Source: an uncultured Oscillospiraceae bacterium (GTDB lineage Bacteria; Bacillota; Clostridia; Oscillospirales; Oscillospiraceae). Taken from it: 64,000 nucleotides of DNA. Shown here piece by piece: positions 33,244-41,444 of this stretch. Position numbers and translations under genes: made by a program. The first letter of the stretch is position 1. Every line of letters starts with the position of its first letter. The DNA is taken from NCBI GenBank assembly GCA_950097245.1, contig CATNCS010000004.1, forward strand, positions 1 to 64,000, given 5' to 3'. The notes under the pieces are model-generated. The model was not told the DNA's origin. It made no database searches and saw nothing but the letters and a program-made list of their open reading frames with translations.

Positions 33244-34695
33244 TCAGCCCTCCTTGTCCTCATCAATTTCGACCTCGATCTCCTCTACCTCCACTTCAAC
33301 CTCCTCTGTCTCCACAGGGGCGGCGGCGGGGGCGGCCCCCTCCTCGGGCATCACTGGAATTTCCGGGGCCTGGATGGCCTCAGGCTTGGGCTCCTCCCTG
33401 GGGGCCTCCTTCTTCTCGTCCTTTTTGGCGGACCTGGATTTCTTCTTGCCCTTTCTGGCGGCCTCGGCCTCTTCAATCGCGTGGAAGAGCTGATTGGGGT
33501 CGGTGTAGGGGGTCACGCCGCCGTAGCGGCCGGGGATATAGGACCGGCCCCGGGCGTAGGCCCGGATGCCCTCCCGGCTGTCCTCCCGGTTGACGCCCTC
33601 CTGGTCGGGCTCGGTGTCCTTCTTCTGGGGCTTCTTCTTGCCCCGGTTCTTCTTCTCCTCCTCGATCCGGCGCTGGCGCTCCAGCCGGGCCTCCTCCTTG
33701 CGGCGCTTCTCCTCCTCTTTTTCCTCCGCTTCCCGCTTGGCGGCGGCCTCCCGGGCGGCCTCGTAGTCCCTCTTCAGCATCCTGCCGCAGATGACCTCCT
33801 GGGCCATGGTGACGAAGTACTGGGTAATCCAGTAGACGGTCAGGCCGGCGGGGACGGTGAAGCCGATCCACAGGGACATGAGGGGCATCATCCACATCAT
33901 CATTTTATTGGTGGAATCCATCTGTTTGTTTTCCGTCTGCTTGTTCATCTGGTTGGTGGCCATGGACACCTTCATGGACAGGAAGGACACCGCGGTGGAC
34001 ACCAGGGGCAGGATGAACAGGCCGATGGAGCCCCAGGTAAATCCCCCCGCCCAGAATCGCCAGGTGGGAATTCTGGACAGATCAAGGCCCAGGAACTGGA
34101 AGTTCAGCACAAACAGCTTGTCGGCCCCCGCGGCGGCCTGGAGGGAGGCCAGATTCTCCGGGTTGACCAGGGAGAGGAGATACAGCTGGTTGTAGGCCCC
34201 GTTCTGGAACAGGCCGGCAATTTTGCCCTCCGCCAGCTGCTCCCGCAGCTTATCCATGGCGGCCTGGGTCACCCAGCCGCTGGAGACTGCCACCTCAGGC
34301 CAGTTCAGCTGGGTGGCAAGAGTCTGGATCTGCTCGGCGGACATGCTCATAAAGTAGGTCAGGGGCTCGCGGATGATGCCGTACAGGGCGATGAGCACGA
34401 ACATGGGGATGAGGGACCAGACGCAGCCCCCCATGGGGTTGACCTTCTCCTTCTCGTACAGCTTCTGGAGCTCCAGGTTGTAGCGCTCCTTGTCCTTGCC
34501 GTACTGCTTTTGCAGCTGCTGCATCTTTCCGGAGAGCATGGTGGTCTGAATCATGCTCTTCTTGCTCTTCAGGGTGACGGGGAAGAGCACCAGCTTGATG
34601 ACAATACCGAAGAGGATCAGCGCGAAGCCATAGCTGTTGAACAGGTTGTAGAAGAACAGCAGCAGCCAGGCAAAGGGTTGTAAAATAATACCCAC
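33244..34695 (-). CDS. yidC: Membrane protein insertase YidC with long charged tail
   Basis: Inserts membrane proteins, alone or with SecYEG. The 483-aa protein has the conserved helices FALILFGIVIKLVLFPVTLKSKKSM (with the hydrophilic-groove Arg/Lys region), PMGGCVWSLIPMFVLIALYGIIREP and LMSLWIGFTVPAGLTVYWITQ. Unlike Bacillus SpoIIIJ (about 260 aa), it has an enlarged extracellular loop (about 110-205) and a C-terminal tail of about 160 residues, Lys/Arg-rich then Glu-rich. No lipobox is seen at the N-terminus. It lies between yidD and jag. Confidence 0.95.
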   Translation of the reverse strand: MGIILQPFAWLLLFFYNLFNSYGFALILFGIVIKLVLFPVTLKSKKSMIQTTMLSGKMQQLQKQYGKDKERYNLELQKLYEKEKVNPMGGCVWSLIPMFVLIALYGIIREPLTYFMSMSAEQIQTLATQLNWPEVAVSSGWVTQAAMDKLREQLAEGKIAGLFQNGAYNQLYLLSLVNPENLASLQAAAGADKLFVLNFQFLGLDLSRIPTWRFWAGGFTWGSIGLFILPLVSTAVSFLSMKVSMATNQMNKQTENKQMDSTNKMMMWMMPLMSLWIGFTVPAGLTVYWITQYFVTMAQEVICGRMLKRDYEAAREAAAKREAEEKEEEKRRKEEARLERQRRIEEEKKNRGKKKPQKKDTEPDQEGVNREDSREGIRAYARGRSYIPGRYGGVTPYTDPNQLFHAIEEAEAARKGKKKSRSAKKDEKKEAPREEPKPEAIQAPEIPVMPEEGAAPAAAPVETEEVEVEVEEIEVEIDEDKEG

Positions 34696-34723
34696 TCAAT
34701 TTACCTCCGTATATTTTAGGATG

Positions 34724-34753
34724 GCAGGGGGCGGCTCGGAGACCGCTCCCTAC
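34724..34753. repeat. Family A half-repeat supplying the yidD stop codon
   Basis: GGGGGCGGCTCGGAGACCGC then TCCCTAC. On the minus strand GTAGGG gives the TAG stop (34750-34752) of yidD. Confidence 0.7.
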
Positions 34754-34968
34754 GGTACGGGGTCGTACTCCACGGACTTCTGCCTGTGGAAGGGGTGGCA
34801 CCGCGACAGTCTGCGCAGGGCCAGCCAGCCCCCCTTGAGGGCGCCGTACTTCTCCACCGCCTCCAGGGCGTACTCCGAACAGGTGGGGATAAAGCGGCAG
34901 CAGGGGGGGCGCAGGGGCGAAATGGCCCGCCGGTAGAATCGGATCAGAGCTAAAAGAACTGCTCTCAC
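34750..34968 (-). CDS. yidD: Membrane protein insertion efficiency factor YidD
   Basis: A 72-aa membrane-associated helper of YidC. The family core is present: [53 protein letters not shown], with Cys-Cys and CSEY. GTG at 34968 overlaps the rnpA stop by 4 bases, so translation is coupled. The TAG stop is contributed by a repeat. Confidence 0.95.
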   Translation of the reverse strand: MRAVLLALIRFYRRAISPLRPPCCRFIPTCSEYALEAVEKYGALKGGWLALRRLSRCHPFHRQKSVEYDPVP

Positions 34969-35321
34969 TGGGGCCTGTCCCCCTTTGGAGGGGTGAGCCC
35001 CAGCTTTTTTGTCATCTGCCGGAAGCTGCGCTCCAGCTCGCGGTACCGGCCGTAAATGACCCGGGTGCGGGCCACAACCACAATATCATAGCCGGGGAGC
35101 AGATCCCCCTCGTGGGTGCGGTACAGCTCCCGGATGCGGCGGCGAGCCCGGTTGCGCTTGACGGCGTTGCCCAGCTTCACCCCGGTGGTGATGCCCAGCC
35201 GGCTGACAGGCCGGCCGGTTTTTCGGCAGTAGATGACAAAATAGGGGGAGACAGCGCTCTTTCCTTTGCTGTACAGCCGGCGGAACTCATGATTTTGTTT
35301 CAGCGGAACGGTATGCTTCAT
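34965..35321 (-). CDS. rnpA: Ribonuclease P protein component
   Basis: The protein part of RNase P, which trims tRNA 5' ends. The 118-aa protein starts at [22 protein letters not shown] and holds the RNR signature [18 protein letters not shown] (about 58-75). I chose ATG at 35321, after GGAGAAAG; a start 18 bases upstream lacks a site. It lies between rpmH and yidD, the usual order. Confidence 0.96.
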   Translation of the reverse strand: MKHTVPLKQNHEFRRLYSKGKSAVSPYFVIYCRKTGRPVSRLGITTGVKLGNAVKRNRARRRIRELYRTHEGDLLPGYDIVVVARTRVIYGRYRELERSFRQMTKKLGLTPPKGDRPQ

Positions 35322-35455
35322 GTCTTTCTCCGTATGCACAGCGAGGGCGGAGGAATTGCTCCCACGCCCCTGGTTTGTGCGCTATCTAAACTGTTGTTCC
35401 AGGTCCGATCCTCTCTCACTGCTCAGGGGCGGCCGGACGGGCCGCCTCATCTGCC

Positions 35456-35590
35456 TCAGTGGGTCAGACGGGCGCGGCCCTTGGCGCGGCGGCGGGCCAG
35501 CACCTTGCGGCCATTGCGGGTGGCCATACGCTTGCGGAAGCCGTGCTCTTTGGAGCGCTGACGCTTTTTGGGCTGATAGGTACGAAGCAT
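35456..35590 (-). CDS. rpmH: 50S ribosomal protein L34
   Basis: A 44-aa ribosomal protein: [20 protein letters not shown] at the start and [20 protein letters not shown] after it, ending RLTH. It is the first gene of the leftward operon rpmH-rnpA-yidD-yidC-jag, facing away from dnaA. AGGAGG lies 9 bases before the ATG. Confidence 0.97.
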   Translation of the reverse strand: MLRTYQPKKRQRSKEHGFRKRMATRNGRKVLARRRAKGRARLTH

Positions 35591-35961
35591 GGGGGACACC
35601 TCCTCAGTTTAGATTTCAAGCCGGCTCTCCCGGCCCAACAACAGCCATATCCCAGGCTGCGGTCTGCAAAAGATACGTGCAGTATTATAGCGGATAACTG
35701 CCGCTTCTGTCAACCATCTTTTTGCCCGGGAAGAGAATATTTTTTCTCTATTCCACATCTTGTATCCACTTTTCAGCCGCACACAAGGGCTGTCCTCCTC
35801 CGTCTACACATTTAAAATAAAATATGTGGAAAAACCTTGCTGTCCGTCCCGTTTTTTGGTATAATGTAAGGAGTGGAAAATCACGTTATTTCGTGTTCTG
35901 CCGCCGCCTTCCCCGCCCCGGGCGGGGAGGGCGCTTTGAATGAATAAAAAGGAGGATCGCC
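35591..35961. other. rpmH-dnaA intergenic region: origin part 1
   Basis: About 370 bases without a gene, richer in AT than the surroundings. It holds DnaA-box-like 9-mers that differ from TTATCCACA at one or two positions: TATTCCACA (35749), GTATCCACT (35762) and TGTGGAAAA (35825). A strong promoter reads into dnaA. In many Firmicutes this is one half of a split origin. Confidence 0.65.
35837..35865 (+). promoter_or_regulatory. dnaA promoter
   Basis: TTGCTG, 17 bases, TATAAT, directly after a DnaA-box-like 9-mer (35825-35833), which suggests autoregulation by DnaA. Confidence 0.8.
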
Positions 35962-37275
35962 ATGAATCCCGCCGCGGAAGTCTGGGAAAAGGTGAAAGCC
36001 CTCATGGGGGCGGAGATGACCTCCACCACCCTGAACACCTGGTTCGACGACACAGAGGCCCTGGCCCTGGAGGAGGACCGCCTCGTTTTATACAGCCCCA
36101 CCCGGTTTAAGCGGGACATTATCGCCTCCCGCTACCTCTCCCCCATCCAGGGCGCCCTCCATGAGCTGTTCTCCGCCGACCTTCAGGTGACGGTGCTCAC
36201 CGAGGGTGAGCGCGGCAGCCTGGAGAAGCCGAAGACCGGCGTCTTCCTCCCCGGCACCGAGGAGTACACCTTCGACCGGTTTGTGGTGGGCTCCTCCAAC
36301 AAGTTTGCCCACGCCGCCGCCCGGAAGGCGGCGGAAAATCCCGGGCTGAGCTACAACCCCCTGTTTATCTACGGGGAGTCCGGCCTGGGCAAGACCCACC
36401 TGCTCTACTCCATCGCCCACACCATCCACGGCGACCATCCGGACTACAGGATTATCTATGTCAAGGGGGACGCCTTCACCAACGAGCTCATCGCCGCCAT
36501 CCGGGAGGGCCGGACCCAGGAGTTCCGGGACAAGTACCGCAGGGCCGACGTGTTCCTGATGGACGACGTGCAGTTTATCGCCGGCCGGGACTCCACCCAG
36601 GAGGAGATGTTCCACACCTTCAACACCCTCTACGAGCTGAAAAAACAGATCGTCTTCACCTCCGACCGCCCCCCCAAGGAGATGCTCCGGCTGGAGGACC
36701 GGCTGAAGACCCGCTTTGAGTGGGGCCTGCTGGCCGACATCATCCCCCCCGACTACGAGACCCGCACCGCCATTATCAAAAGCAAGGCCATCCGCATGGG
36801 GATGGAGCTGCCCGACTACATCATCCAGCTCATCGCCGAGACCATCACCGCCAACGTGCGGCAGATTGAGGGCACCGTCAACAAGATCATGGCCTTTCAG
36901 GACCTGAACGGGGACAAGGTGGATAAAAACACCGTGATTCGGGCGGTAAAGGATATTTTCAAGGAGAAATCCGACATCCTGCCCACCGCCGACGTCATCA
37001 TTCAGGAGGTCTGCAATTTCTACAACCTGGAGCCCTCCCTCCTCCGGGGACAGGGCCGCTCCAAGGACATCTCCCTGGCCCGGCAGATCGCCATGTACCA
37101 GATCCGCCGGATGACCAACCTGTCCCTGAAGGAGATCGGCGCGGAGTTCGGCGGCCGGGACCACAGCACCGTCCTCAACGCCCTCAACCGGGTGGAGGAC
37201 CTGGTGAAAACCGACCCGGAGAAGGCGGAGATTATCAAGGACATCACCACCAATATCAATTCCAGGTACGAGTAG
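35962..37275 (+). CDS. dnaA: Chromosomal replication initiator DnaA
   Basis: Binds DnaA boxes and opens the origin. The 437-aa protein has domain I (about 1-80), a short domain II linker, the AAA+ core with GESGLGKTHLLYSIAHT (about 136-152) and VFLMDDVQFI, and the DNA-binding domain IV with the signature LKEIGAEFGGRDHSTVLNAL. AAAGGAGG precedes ATG at 35962. The stop TAG is the second to fourth base of a family A repeat (GTAGGGGGCGG). Confidence 0.98.
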   Translation: MNPAAEVWEKVKALMGAEMTSTTLNTWFDDTEALALEEDRLVLYSPTRFKRDIIASRYLSPIQGALHELFSADLQVTVLTEGERGSLEKPKTGVFLPGTEEYTFDRFVVGSSNKFAHAAARKAAENPGLSYNPLFIYGESGLGKTHLLYSIAHTIHGDHPDYRIIYVKGDAFTNELIAAIREGRTQEFRDKYRRADVFLMDDVQFIAGRDSTQEEMFHTFNTLYELKKQIVFTSDRPPKEMLRLEDRLKTRFEWGLLADIIPPDYETRTAIIKSKAIRMGMELPDYIIQLIAETITANVRQIEGTVNKIMAFQDLNGDKVDKNTVIRAVKDIFKEKSDILPTADVIIQEVCNFYNLEPSLLRGQGRSKDISLARQIAMYQIRRMTNLSLKEIGAEFGGRDHSTVLNALNRVEDLVKTDPEKAEIIKDITTNINSRYE

Positions 37276-37347
37276 GGGGCGGCCTCCGCGCCGCCCCACA
37301 TATCCCACGCCACATTCAAACGGGGCGGCACAGAGGCCGCCCCCTAC
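37272..37347. repeat. Family A palindromic repeat supplying the dnaA stop codon
   Basis: GTAGGGGGCGGCCTCCGCGC on the left, GGCACAGAGGCCGCCCCCTAC (37327-37347, last 20 bases quoted in part) on the right. TAG at 37273-37275 is the dnaA stop. The unit lies inside the dnaA-dnaN origin gap. Confidence 0.85.
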
Positions 37348-37353
37348 GGAGAG

Positions 37354-37530
37354 AATTCCACAAAAAATTGTGGATTGTCTGTGGAGAAATGTGGAGAAAC
37401 AGGGGGACTGTGGAAAAACTGTTTTTTTGTCCACAGCCCCTGTGGAAGGGATTCTCTTAGAGCCGCAGGGCTTTGGAGGCAGTTTCCACATTATTTTTGC
37501 CTACGGACTACTGTTACTAGAATAAATCCT
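37354..37530. other. oriC: DnaA-box cluster and unwinding element
   Basis: At least six DnaA-box-like 9-mers lie within 125 bases: TGTGGATTG (37369), TGTGGAGAA (37380 and 37390), TGTGGAAAA (37409), TTGTCCACA (37427), TGTGGAAGG (37441) and GTTTCCACA (37482). None is the exact TTATCCACA. After the last one comes ACTACTGTTACTAG (37507-37520), which resembles the DnaA-trio of the Bacillus origin. The layout box cluster, then trio, then dnaN matches a dnaA-dnaN unwinding region. Confidence 0.75.
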
Positions 37531-37574
37531 CTCCTCCCTGTTCCGGAGAGAAAAAGAGATTGGAGGAACCATCT

Positions 37575-38681
37575 ATGAAATTCTCCTGTGAAAAGGCCCT
37601 TCTGTCCAGCGCCGTGTCCATCACCTCCCGGGCGGTGGCCGCCAAGAGCTCCATCCCCGCCATGGAGGGCATCCTTATCGAGGCGGGGAGCGCCCTGCGC
37701 CTCACGGGCTACAACCTGGAGACGGGCATCCAGGCCACCGTCCCCGCCGAGATTACGGAGGGCGGCTCCCTGGTGCTCTCCGCCCGGCTGTTCGGGGAGA
37801 TTGTCCGCAAGATGCCCGACGACGTGGTGGTGTTCTCCTCCCAGGGCTGCACGGTGAATATCAGGTGCGGCCTCAGCGAGTTCAACATCCTGGGCACCGA
37901 CCCGGAGGAGTTCCCCGAGCTGCCCGCCGTGGACCAGCAGAACGCCCTCACCATCGGCCAGCCGGTGCTGCGGTCTATGATCGGCCAGACCCTCTTCGCC
38001 GTCAGCGACAACGAGAGCCGGCCCATCCACACCGGCTCCCTCTTTGAGGTGGACGGAAGCGGCCTCACCGTGGTGTCGGTGGACGGCTACCGGCTGGCCC
38101 TGCGCCACGAGAGCGTGGAGGAGAAAAAGGGGGCGGACGCCTTCTCCTTTGTGGTCCCCGGCTCCGCCCTGGGGGAGGTGGAGAAGATATGCTCCGGCGA
38201 GGAGGGGGTCACCGTCACCCAGGGGGCCCGGCACATCATGTTCCAGACCGGGGATACCGTGCTGGTGTGCCGCCGGCTGGAGGGGGACTTTTTGGCCTAT
38301 AAGAACGCCATCCCCCGGAACAACACCGTCAAGGTGGAGGTGGAGGCCCGGGCCCTGCTGGCCTCCATCGACCGGGTGTCCCTCATTATCAGCGAGAAGC
38401 TGAAGTCCCCCCTGCGCTGCGTCTTCGGAGACGGGGCGGTGGATATCACCACTAGGACCGCCATCGGCGACGCCGCCGACCGGTGCGTCATCTCCGGCGA
38501 CGGCGGCGGACTGGAGATCGGCTTTAACAACAAGTACCTGATGGACGCCCTCAAGGCCGCCCCTGCCGAAAAGCTGCGTATGGAGTTCACCTCCGGGGTG
38601 GCCCCCTGCGTTATCCTGCCCGCCGAGGGGGAGGAGAACTTTGTCTATATGGTGCTGCCCGTGCGGCTGAAGGCCAACTGA
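37575..38681 (+). CDS. dnaN: DNA polymerase III beta sliding clamp
   Basis: The ring-shaped clamp that tethers the replicative polymerase. The 368-aa length is normal for three repeated domains (about 1-120, 130-245 and 246-368). Typical segments are MKFSCEKALLSSAVSITSRAVAAKSSIPAMEGILIEA at the start and the C-terminal FVYMVLPVRL that forms the peptide-binding pocket. GGAGG precedes ATG at 37575. It is downstream of dnaA and oriC. Confidence 0.97.
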   Translation: MKFSCEKALLSSAVSITSRAVAAKSSIPAMEGILIEAGSALRLTGYNLETGIQATVPAEITEGGSLVLSARLFGEIVRKMPDDVVVFSSQGCTVNIRCGLSEFNILGTDPEEFPELPAVDQQNALTIGQPVLRSMIGQTLFAVSDNESRPIHTGSLFEVDGSGLTVVSVDGYRLALRHESVEEKKGADAFSFVVPGSALGEVEKICSGEEGVTVTQGARHIMFQTGDTVLVCRRLEGDFLAYKNAIPRNNTVKVEVEARALLASIDRVSLIISEKLKSPLRCVFGDGAVDITTRTAIGDAADRCVISGDGGGLEIGFNNKYLMDALKAAPAEKLRMEFTSGVAPCVILPAEGEENFVYMVLPVRLKAN

Positions 38682-38695
38682 CAGTAAATGTGGAA

Positions 38696-38711
38696 AGTTT
38701 CACGTGAAACG
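38696..38711. promoter_or_regulatory. parS site between dnaN and the S4 gene
   Basis: AGTTTCACGTGAAACG keeps the full 14-bp core GTTTCACGTGAAAC (38697-38710); only the outermost bases differ from the consensus. Confidence 0.85.
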
Positions 38712-38729
38712 TGAGAAAACGAGGATAAA

Positions 38730-38945
38730 ATGGAGACACATGAGATCAAGATACACACTGAATTTATCAAGCTCCAGGACCTGCTCAAGTTCGCCGGGGC
38801 GGTGGAGACCGGCGGGGACGCCAAGCTGATTATCCAGGAGGGCCGGGTGTCCGTCAACGGCGAGCCCTGCCCCATGCGGGGCAAAAAGCTGCGCCCAGGG
38901 GATAGAGCGGTCATTGACAGCGAGACGGAGCTTGTGGTCACGTGA
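38730..38945 (+). CDS. S4-domain RNA-binding protein (YaaA/RlbA family)
   Basis: A 71-aa protein consisting of an S4 RNA-binding fold ([46 protein letters not shown]). The Bacillus homologue lies at the same place between dnaN and recF and associates with large ribosomal subunits. Its TGA overlaps the GTG start of recF by 4 bases. A parS site lies 19 bases upstream. Confidence 0.93.
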   Translation: METHEIKIHTEFIKLQDLLKFAGAVETGGDAKLIIQEGRVSVNGEPCPMRGKKLRPGDRAVIDSETELVVT

Positions 38946-40045
38946 TCGTCAAGAGCTTGGAGCTGGACTATTTCCGCAACTACCCCCATCTGGAGGCGGA
39001 CTTCGACCCACGGGTTAATCTGATCTACGGCGACAACGCCCAGGGCAAGACCAACCTGCTGGAGGCGGTGGCCTATCTGTCCGCCGCCCGGTCCCACCGG
39101 GCCCGGTACGATCGGGAGATGATTATGCTGGACATCGACTCCGCCTTTGTCAAGGGGGAGGTGTTCAGCCGGAACCGGGATTTTTCTTTGGAGGCCCGGC
39201 TCTTCCGGGGGCGGGGCCGGCAGCTGTACTCCAACGGAGTGCGCCTGAAAACCGCCGGGGAGCTGGCGGGGATTCTGAACACGGTGCTGTTCTGCCCCGA
39301 GGACCTGTCCCTCATCAAGGCGGGGGCGGCGGAGCGGCGGCGGTTTCTGGACGGGGCCATCTGCCAGCTGCGGCCCCGGTACGCCCAGGCCCTGGCGGAG
39401 TACAACCGGCTCTACGACCACAAGACCCGCATCCTCCGGGACTGGCCGGAGAACCCCTCCCTGCTGGACACTTTGGACGACTTCAACCTCCGCATGGCCC
39501 AGACCGGAGCCATTGTGATCCACTACCGGGCCCACTTTGTCAAGCGCCTGCAGGAGCGGGCCCCCGCCATCCACGGGGATTTCTCCGGGGGCCGGGAGGG
39601 GCTGGAGCTGGGATACAGCACGGTATCTAATGTTTCTAACCCCCAGGCCCCGCCCCGGGAGCTGCTTCCCCTGCTGCTGGAGCACCAGGAGAGGCACAGA
39701 AAGGCGGAGATTGACAGCCGGCAGTGCCTGTCCGGACCCCACAAGGACGACCTGTCTGTGAAAATCGGCGGGCAGGAGGCCAAGACCTACGCCTCCCAGG
39801 GCCAGACCCGGACGGCCGCCCTGTCCCTCAAGCTGGCCCAGCGGGAGATTTTTCAGGAGGAGACCGGGGAGTGGCCCGTCCTCCTGCTGGACGACGTCCT
39901 CTCCGAGCTGGACCCCAGGCGGCAGGCCTTCGTCCTCAACCGAATCCGGGGCGGACAGGTGTTCATCACCTGCTGCGAGGAGGAGAAGCTGGAGGGTTTG
40001 GAGGGCGGCAGGGCCTTCCACATCTGCGGCGGGAAGCTGGTGTAG
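38942..40045 (+). CDS. recF: DNA repair protein RecF
   Basis: An SMC-like ATPase that loads RecA at gaps. The 367-aa protein has Walker [20 protein letters not shown] (about 30-48) with the RecF motif ARSHR, the signature region [11 protein letters not shown] and Walker [15 protein letters not shown]. The GTG start overlaps the S4 gene stop, giving a coupled dnaN-S4-recF unit. Confidence 0.97.
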   Translation: MIVKSLELDYFRNYPHLEADFDPRVNLIYGDNAQGKTNLLEAVAYLSAARSHRARYDREMIMLDIDSAFVKGEVFSRNRDFSLEARLFRGRGRQLYSNGVRLKTAGELAGILNTVLFCPEDLSLIKAGAAERRRFLDGAICQLRPRYAQALAEYNRLYDHKTRILRDWPENPSLLDTLDDFNLRMAQTGAIVIHYRAHFVKRLQERAPAIHGDFSGGREGLELGYSTVSNVSNPQAPPRELLPLLLEHQERHRKAEIDSRQCLSGPHKDDLSVKIGGQEAKTYASQGQTRTAALSLKLAQREIFQEETGEWPVLLLDDVLSELDPRRQAFVLNRIRGGQVFITCCEEEKLEGLEGGRAFHICGGKLV

Positions 40046-40054
40046 GAGGGAAAT

Positions 40055-40375
40055 ATGATATGTTTGATGTTCCTGATCTATTTTTCAATTCCCACTTTCG
40101 TGGTTTTCGCTGTACAATATCTGTTTTGCCAGTGCAAATATGTGGCAGTAAAGCTGATTCCAACAATCGCCGCTTTTGGTTTTCTGTTTTGGTTCCTCGC
40201 GGCTCAGAGCCAACTGCCGGAGGAGCCGAGAGGCTGTCCTACAGGGGCAGGAATTACCGCCTTTTTCAGCGGCGGAATATTTGCCGCTCTCTTTATCGGA
40301 ATCGCTTTGGGGTGGCTTGTATACCTCAGTCAATCCAGCAGTAAGGAAGAGAACGGAAACGAGAACGAGGAGTAA
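40055..40375 (+). CDS. Small membrane protein after recF
   Basis: I do not recognise this 106-aa protein. It has three hydrophobic segments (about 2-22, 31-49 and 65-89) and an acidic hydrophilic end (SSSKEENGNENEE). GGAGGG precedes ATG at 40055. Base composition is more AT-rich than recF and remB, between which it lies; in Bacillus, recF and remB are adjacent, so it looks like an insertion. Confidence 0.7.
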   Translation: MICLMFLIYFSIPTFVVFAVQYLFCQCKYVAVKLIPTIAAFGFLFWFLAAQSQLPEEPRGCPTGAGITAFFSGGIFAALFIGIALGWLVYLSQSSSKEENGNENEE

Positions 40376-40379
40376 CCCC

Positions 40380-40643
40380 ATGTATCTGCATTTAGGTCAA
40401 TCGGTCGTCATTCCAGACCGGGATATTTTAGGAATTTTCGACCTGGACAACGCCAGCTGGGCCTATAAGACCCGGGAGCTGCTGGAGCGGGCGGAGGCGG
40501 AGGGCCGGGCCATCTGGCTCACTGAGGACCTGCCCCGGTCCTTCATCCTGGCCGACAGCCGCTGGGGAGAGCCGGTGGTCTACATCTCCCCCCTCTCCTC
40601 CGCCACCCTGGCCGTCCGGGCCGGGCGGGGCGGGCTGGAGTAG
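40380..40643 (+). CDS. remB: RemB/YaaB-like extracellular matrix regulatory protein
   Basis: An 87-aa protein matching Bacillus YaaB (RemB) in its start (MYLHLGQSVVIPDRDILGIFDLDNAS) and its end (VVYISPLSSATLAVRA). RemA-family proteins bind DNA as ring-shaped oligomers and promote matrix and osmoprotection genes. Position between recF and gyrB matches Bacillus. ATG at 40380 begins 4 bases after the preceding gene; the ribosome-binding site GAGGAG lies in that gene's end. Confidence 0.88.
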   Translation: MYLHLGQSVVIPDRDILGIFDLDNASWAYKTRELLERAEAEGRAIWLTEDLPRSFILADSRWGEPVVYISPLSSATLAVRAGRGGLE

Positions 40644-40645
40644 GA

Positions 40646-40830
40646 CGAAAGCCTCCTTTTGAAAGGAGGTGCCCCAGTGCGCACACTGGGGCGGAGGATT
40701 GCGTTCGGCGAAGCCGAACATACGAAGTAAACAAGATTTTGCAAACTTCGTTTATTGTATACATTTTGGCTTCGCCAAAATCAATCCCCACCCGGCTTCG
40801 CCGGGAGCCCCTTTCAAAAGGGGCCTTAAA
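40646..40830. repeat. Family B composite palindromic repeat, CCTTTTG variant
   Basis: End modules GCCTCCTTTTGAAAGGAGG and CCCCTTTCAAAAGGGG are inverted. Inside are GCGGAGGATTG, GTTCGGCGAAGCCGAAC, CATACGAAGTAAACAAG and TTTTGGCTTCGCCAAAA. It has the same plan as the 27473 copy. Confidence 0.85.
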
Positions 40831-40848
40831 AACAAGGAGGTTACAAAT

Positions 40849-41259
40849 ATGGAATCCATCGAATATCTGTGGAAGGACCGCAAGCGTTACCTGGGACTGC
40901 CCCTGTCCTTCACCCGGTACCGCCTCAGTGAGGACCGGCTGTTCTGTGAGACCGGGTTTTTCAACATCAAATCCGACGAGGTGCTGCTCTACCGGGTGCG
41001 GGACCTGCAGCTGAATATGTCCCTGGGACAGCGCATCTTTGGGGTGGGGACGGTGTGCGTGATTTCCTCCGACAAGAGCGTGCCCCATCTTGATCTGAAA
41101 AATGTAAAGAATCCCCGCCGGGTCAAGGAGTTGATCCACCAGCATGTGGAGGAGGCCAAGGACAAGCGCCGGATGCGGACCACCGAGCTGGTGGGCGGCG
41201 AAGGCGGCGGAGAGGATTTCCACGACAGCGCTGATCTGGACGACGAGGAACTGGATTAA
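40849..41259 (+). CDS. Bacterial PH-domain (YdbS-like) protein
   Basis: A cytosolic 136-aa protein. The central part (YRLSEDRLFCETGFFNIKSDEVLLYRVRDLQLNMSLGQRIFGVGTVCVIS...LDLKNVKNPRRVKELI) follows the bPH_2/DUF304 pattern. Such domains are usually attached to membrane helices, which are missing here. The last 40 residues are Lys/Arg-rich then acidic. Role unknown. AAGGAGG precedes ATG. It lies alone between repeats upstream of gyrB. Confidence 0.75.
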   Translation: MESIEYLWKDRKRYLGLPLSFTRYRLSEDRLFCETGFFNIKSDEVLLYRVRDLQLNMSLGQRIFGVGTVCVISSDKSVPHLDLKNVKNPRRVKELIHQHVEEAKDKRRMRTTELVGGEGGGEDFHDSADLDDEELD

Positions 41260-41262
41260 TAG

Positions 41263-41417
41263 GTAGGGGCGGATATCATCCGCCCGCCGGTAAATCGCAA
41301 ATGTGTAGGGGCCGACGACCTCGGCGGCCCGCTTTTGCGGCTCTGTTTTCATTTTAAATGGCGCGCCGGGTCGTCGCGCCCTACGCCCCAATTCGGGCGG
41401 ATAATATCCGCCCCTAC
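41263..41417. repeat. Nested family A repeats (one inside another)
   Basis: The outer unit starts GTAGGGGCGGATATCATCCG (41263) and ends GGATAATATCCGCCCCTAC (41417). Inside lies a second unit, 41305-41384, which starts GTAGGGGCCGACGACCTCGG and ends GCCGGGTCGTCGCGCCCTAC. The nested order suggests that one element inserted into another. Confidence 0.85.
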
Positions 41418-41444
41418 AGAATTTCACCATCGCGGAGGTAAGCT

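Noticed and set aside
38935-38945. Further parS site at TCACGTGA near the recF start
   Set aside because: Only the central 8 bases of the palindrome are present; the flanking AAAC/GTTT parts are missing.
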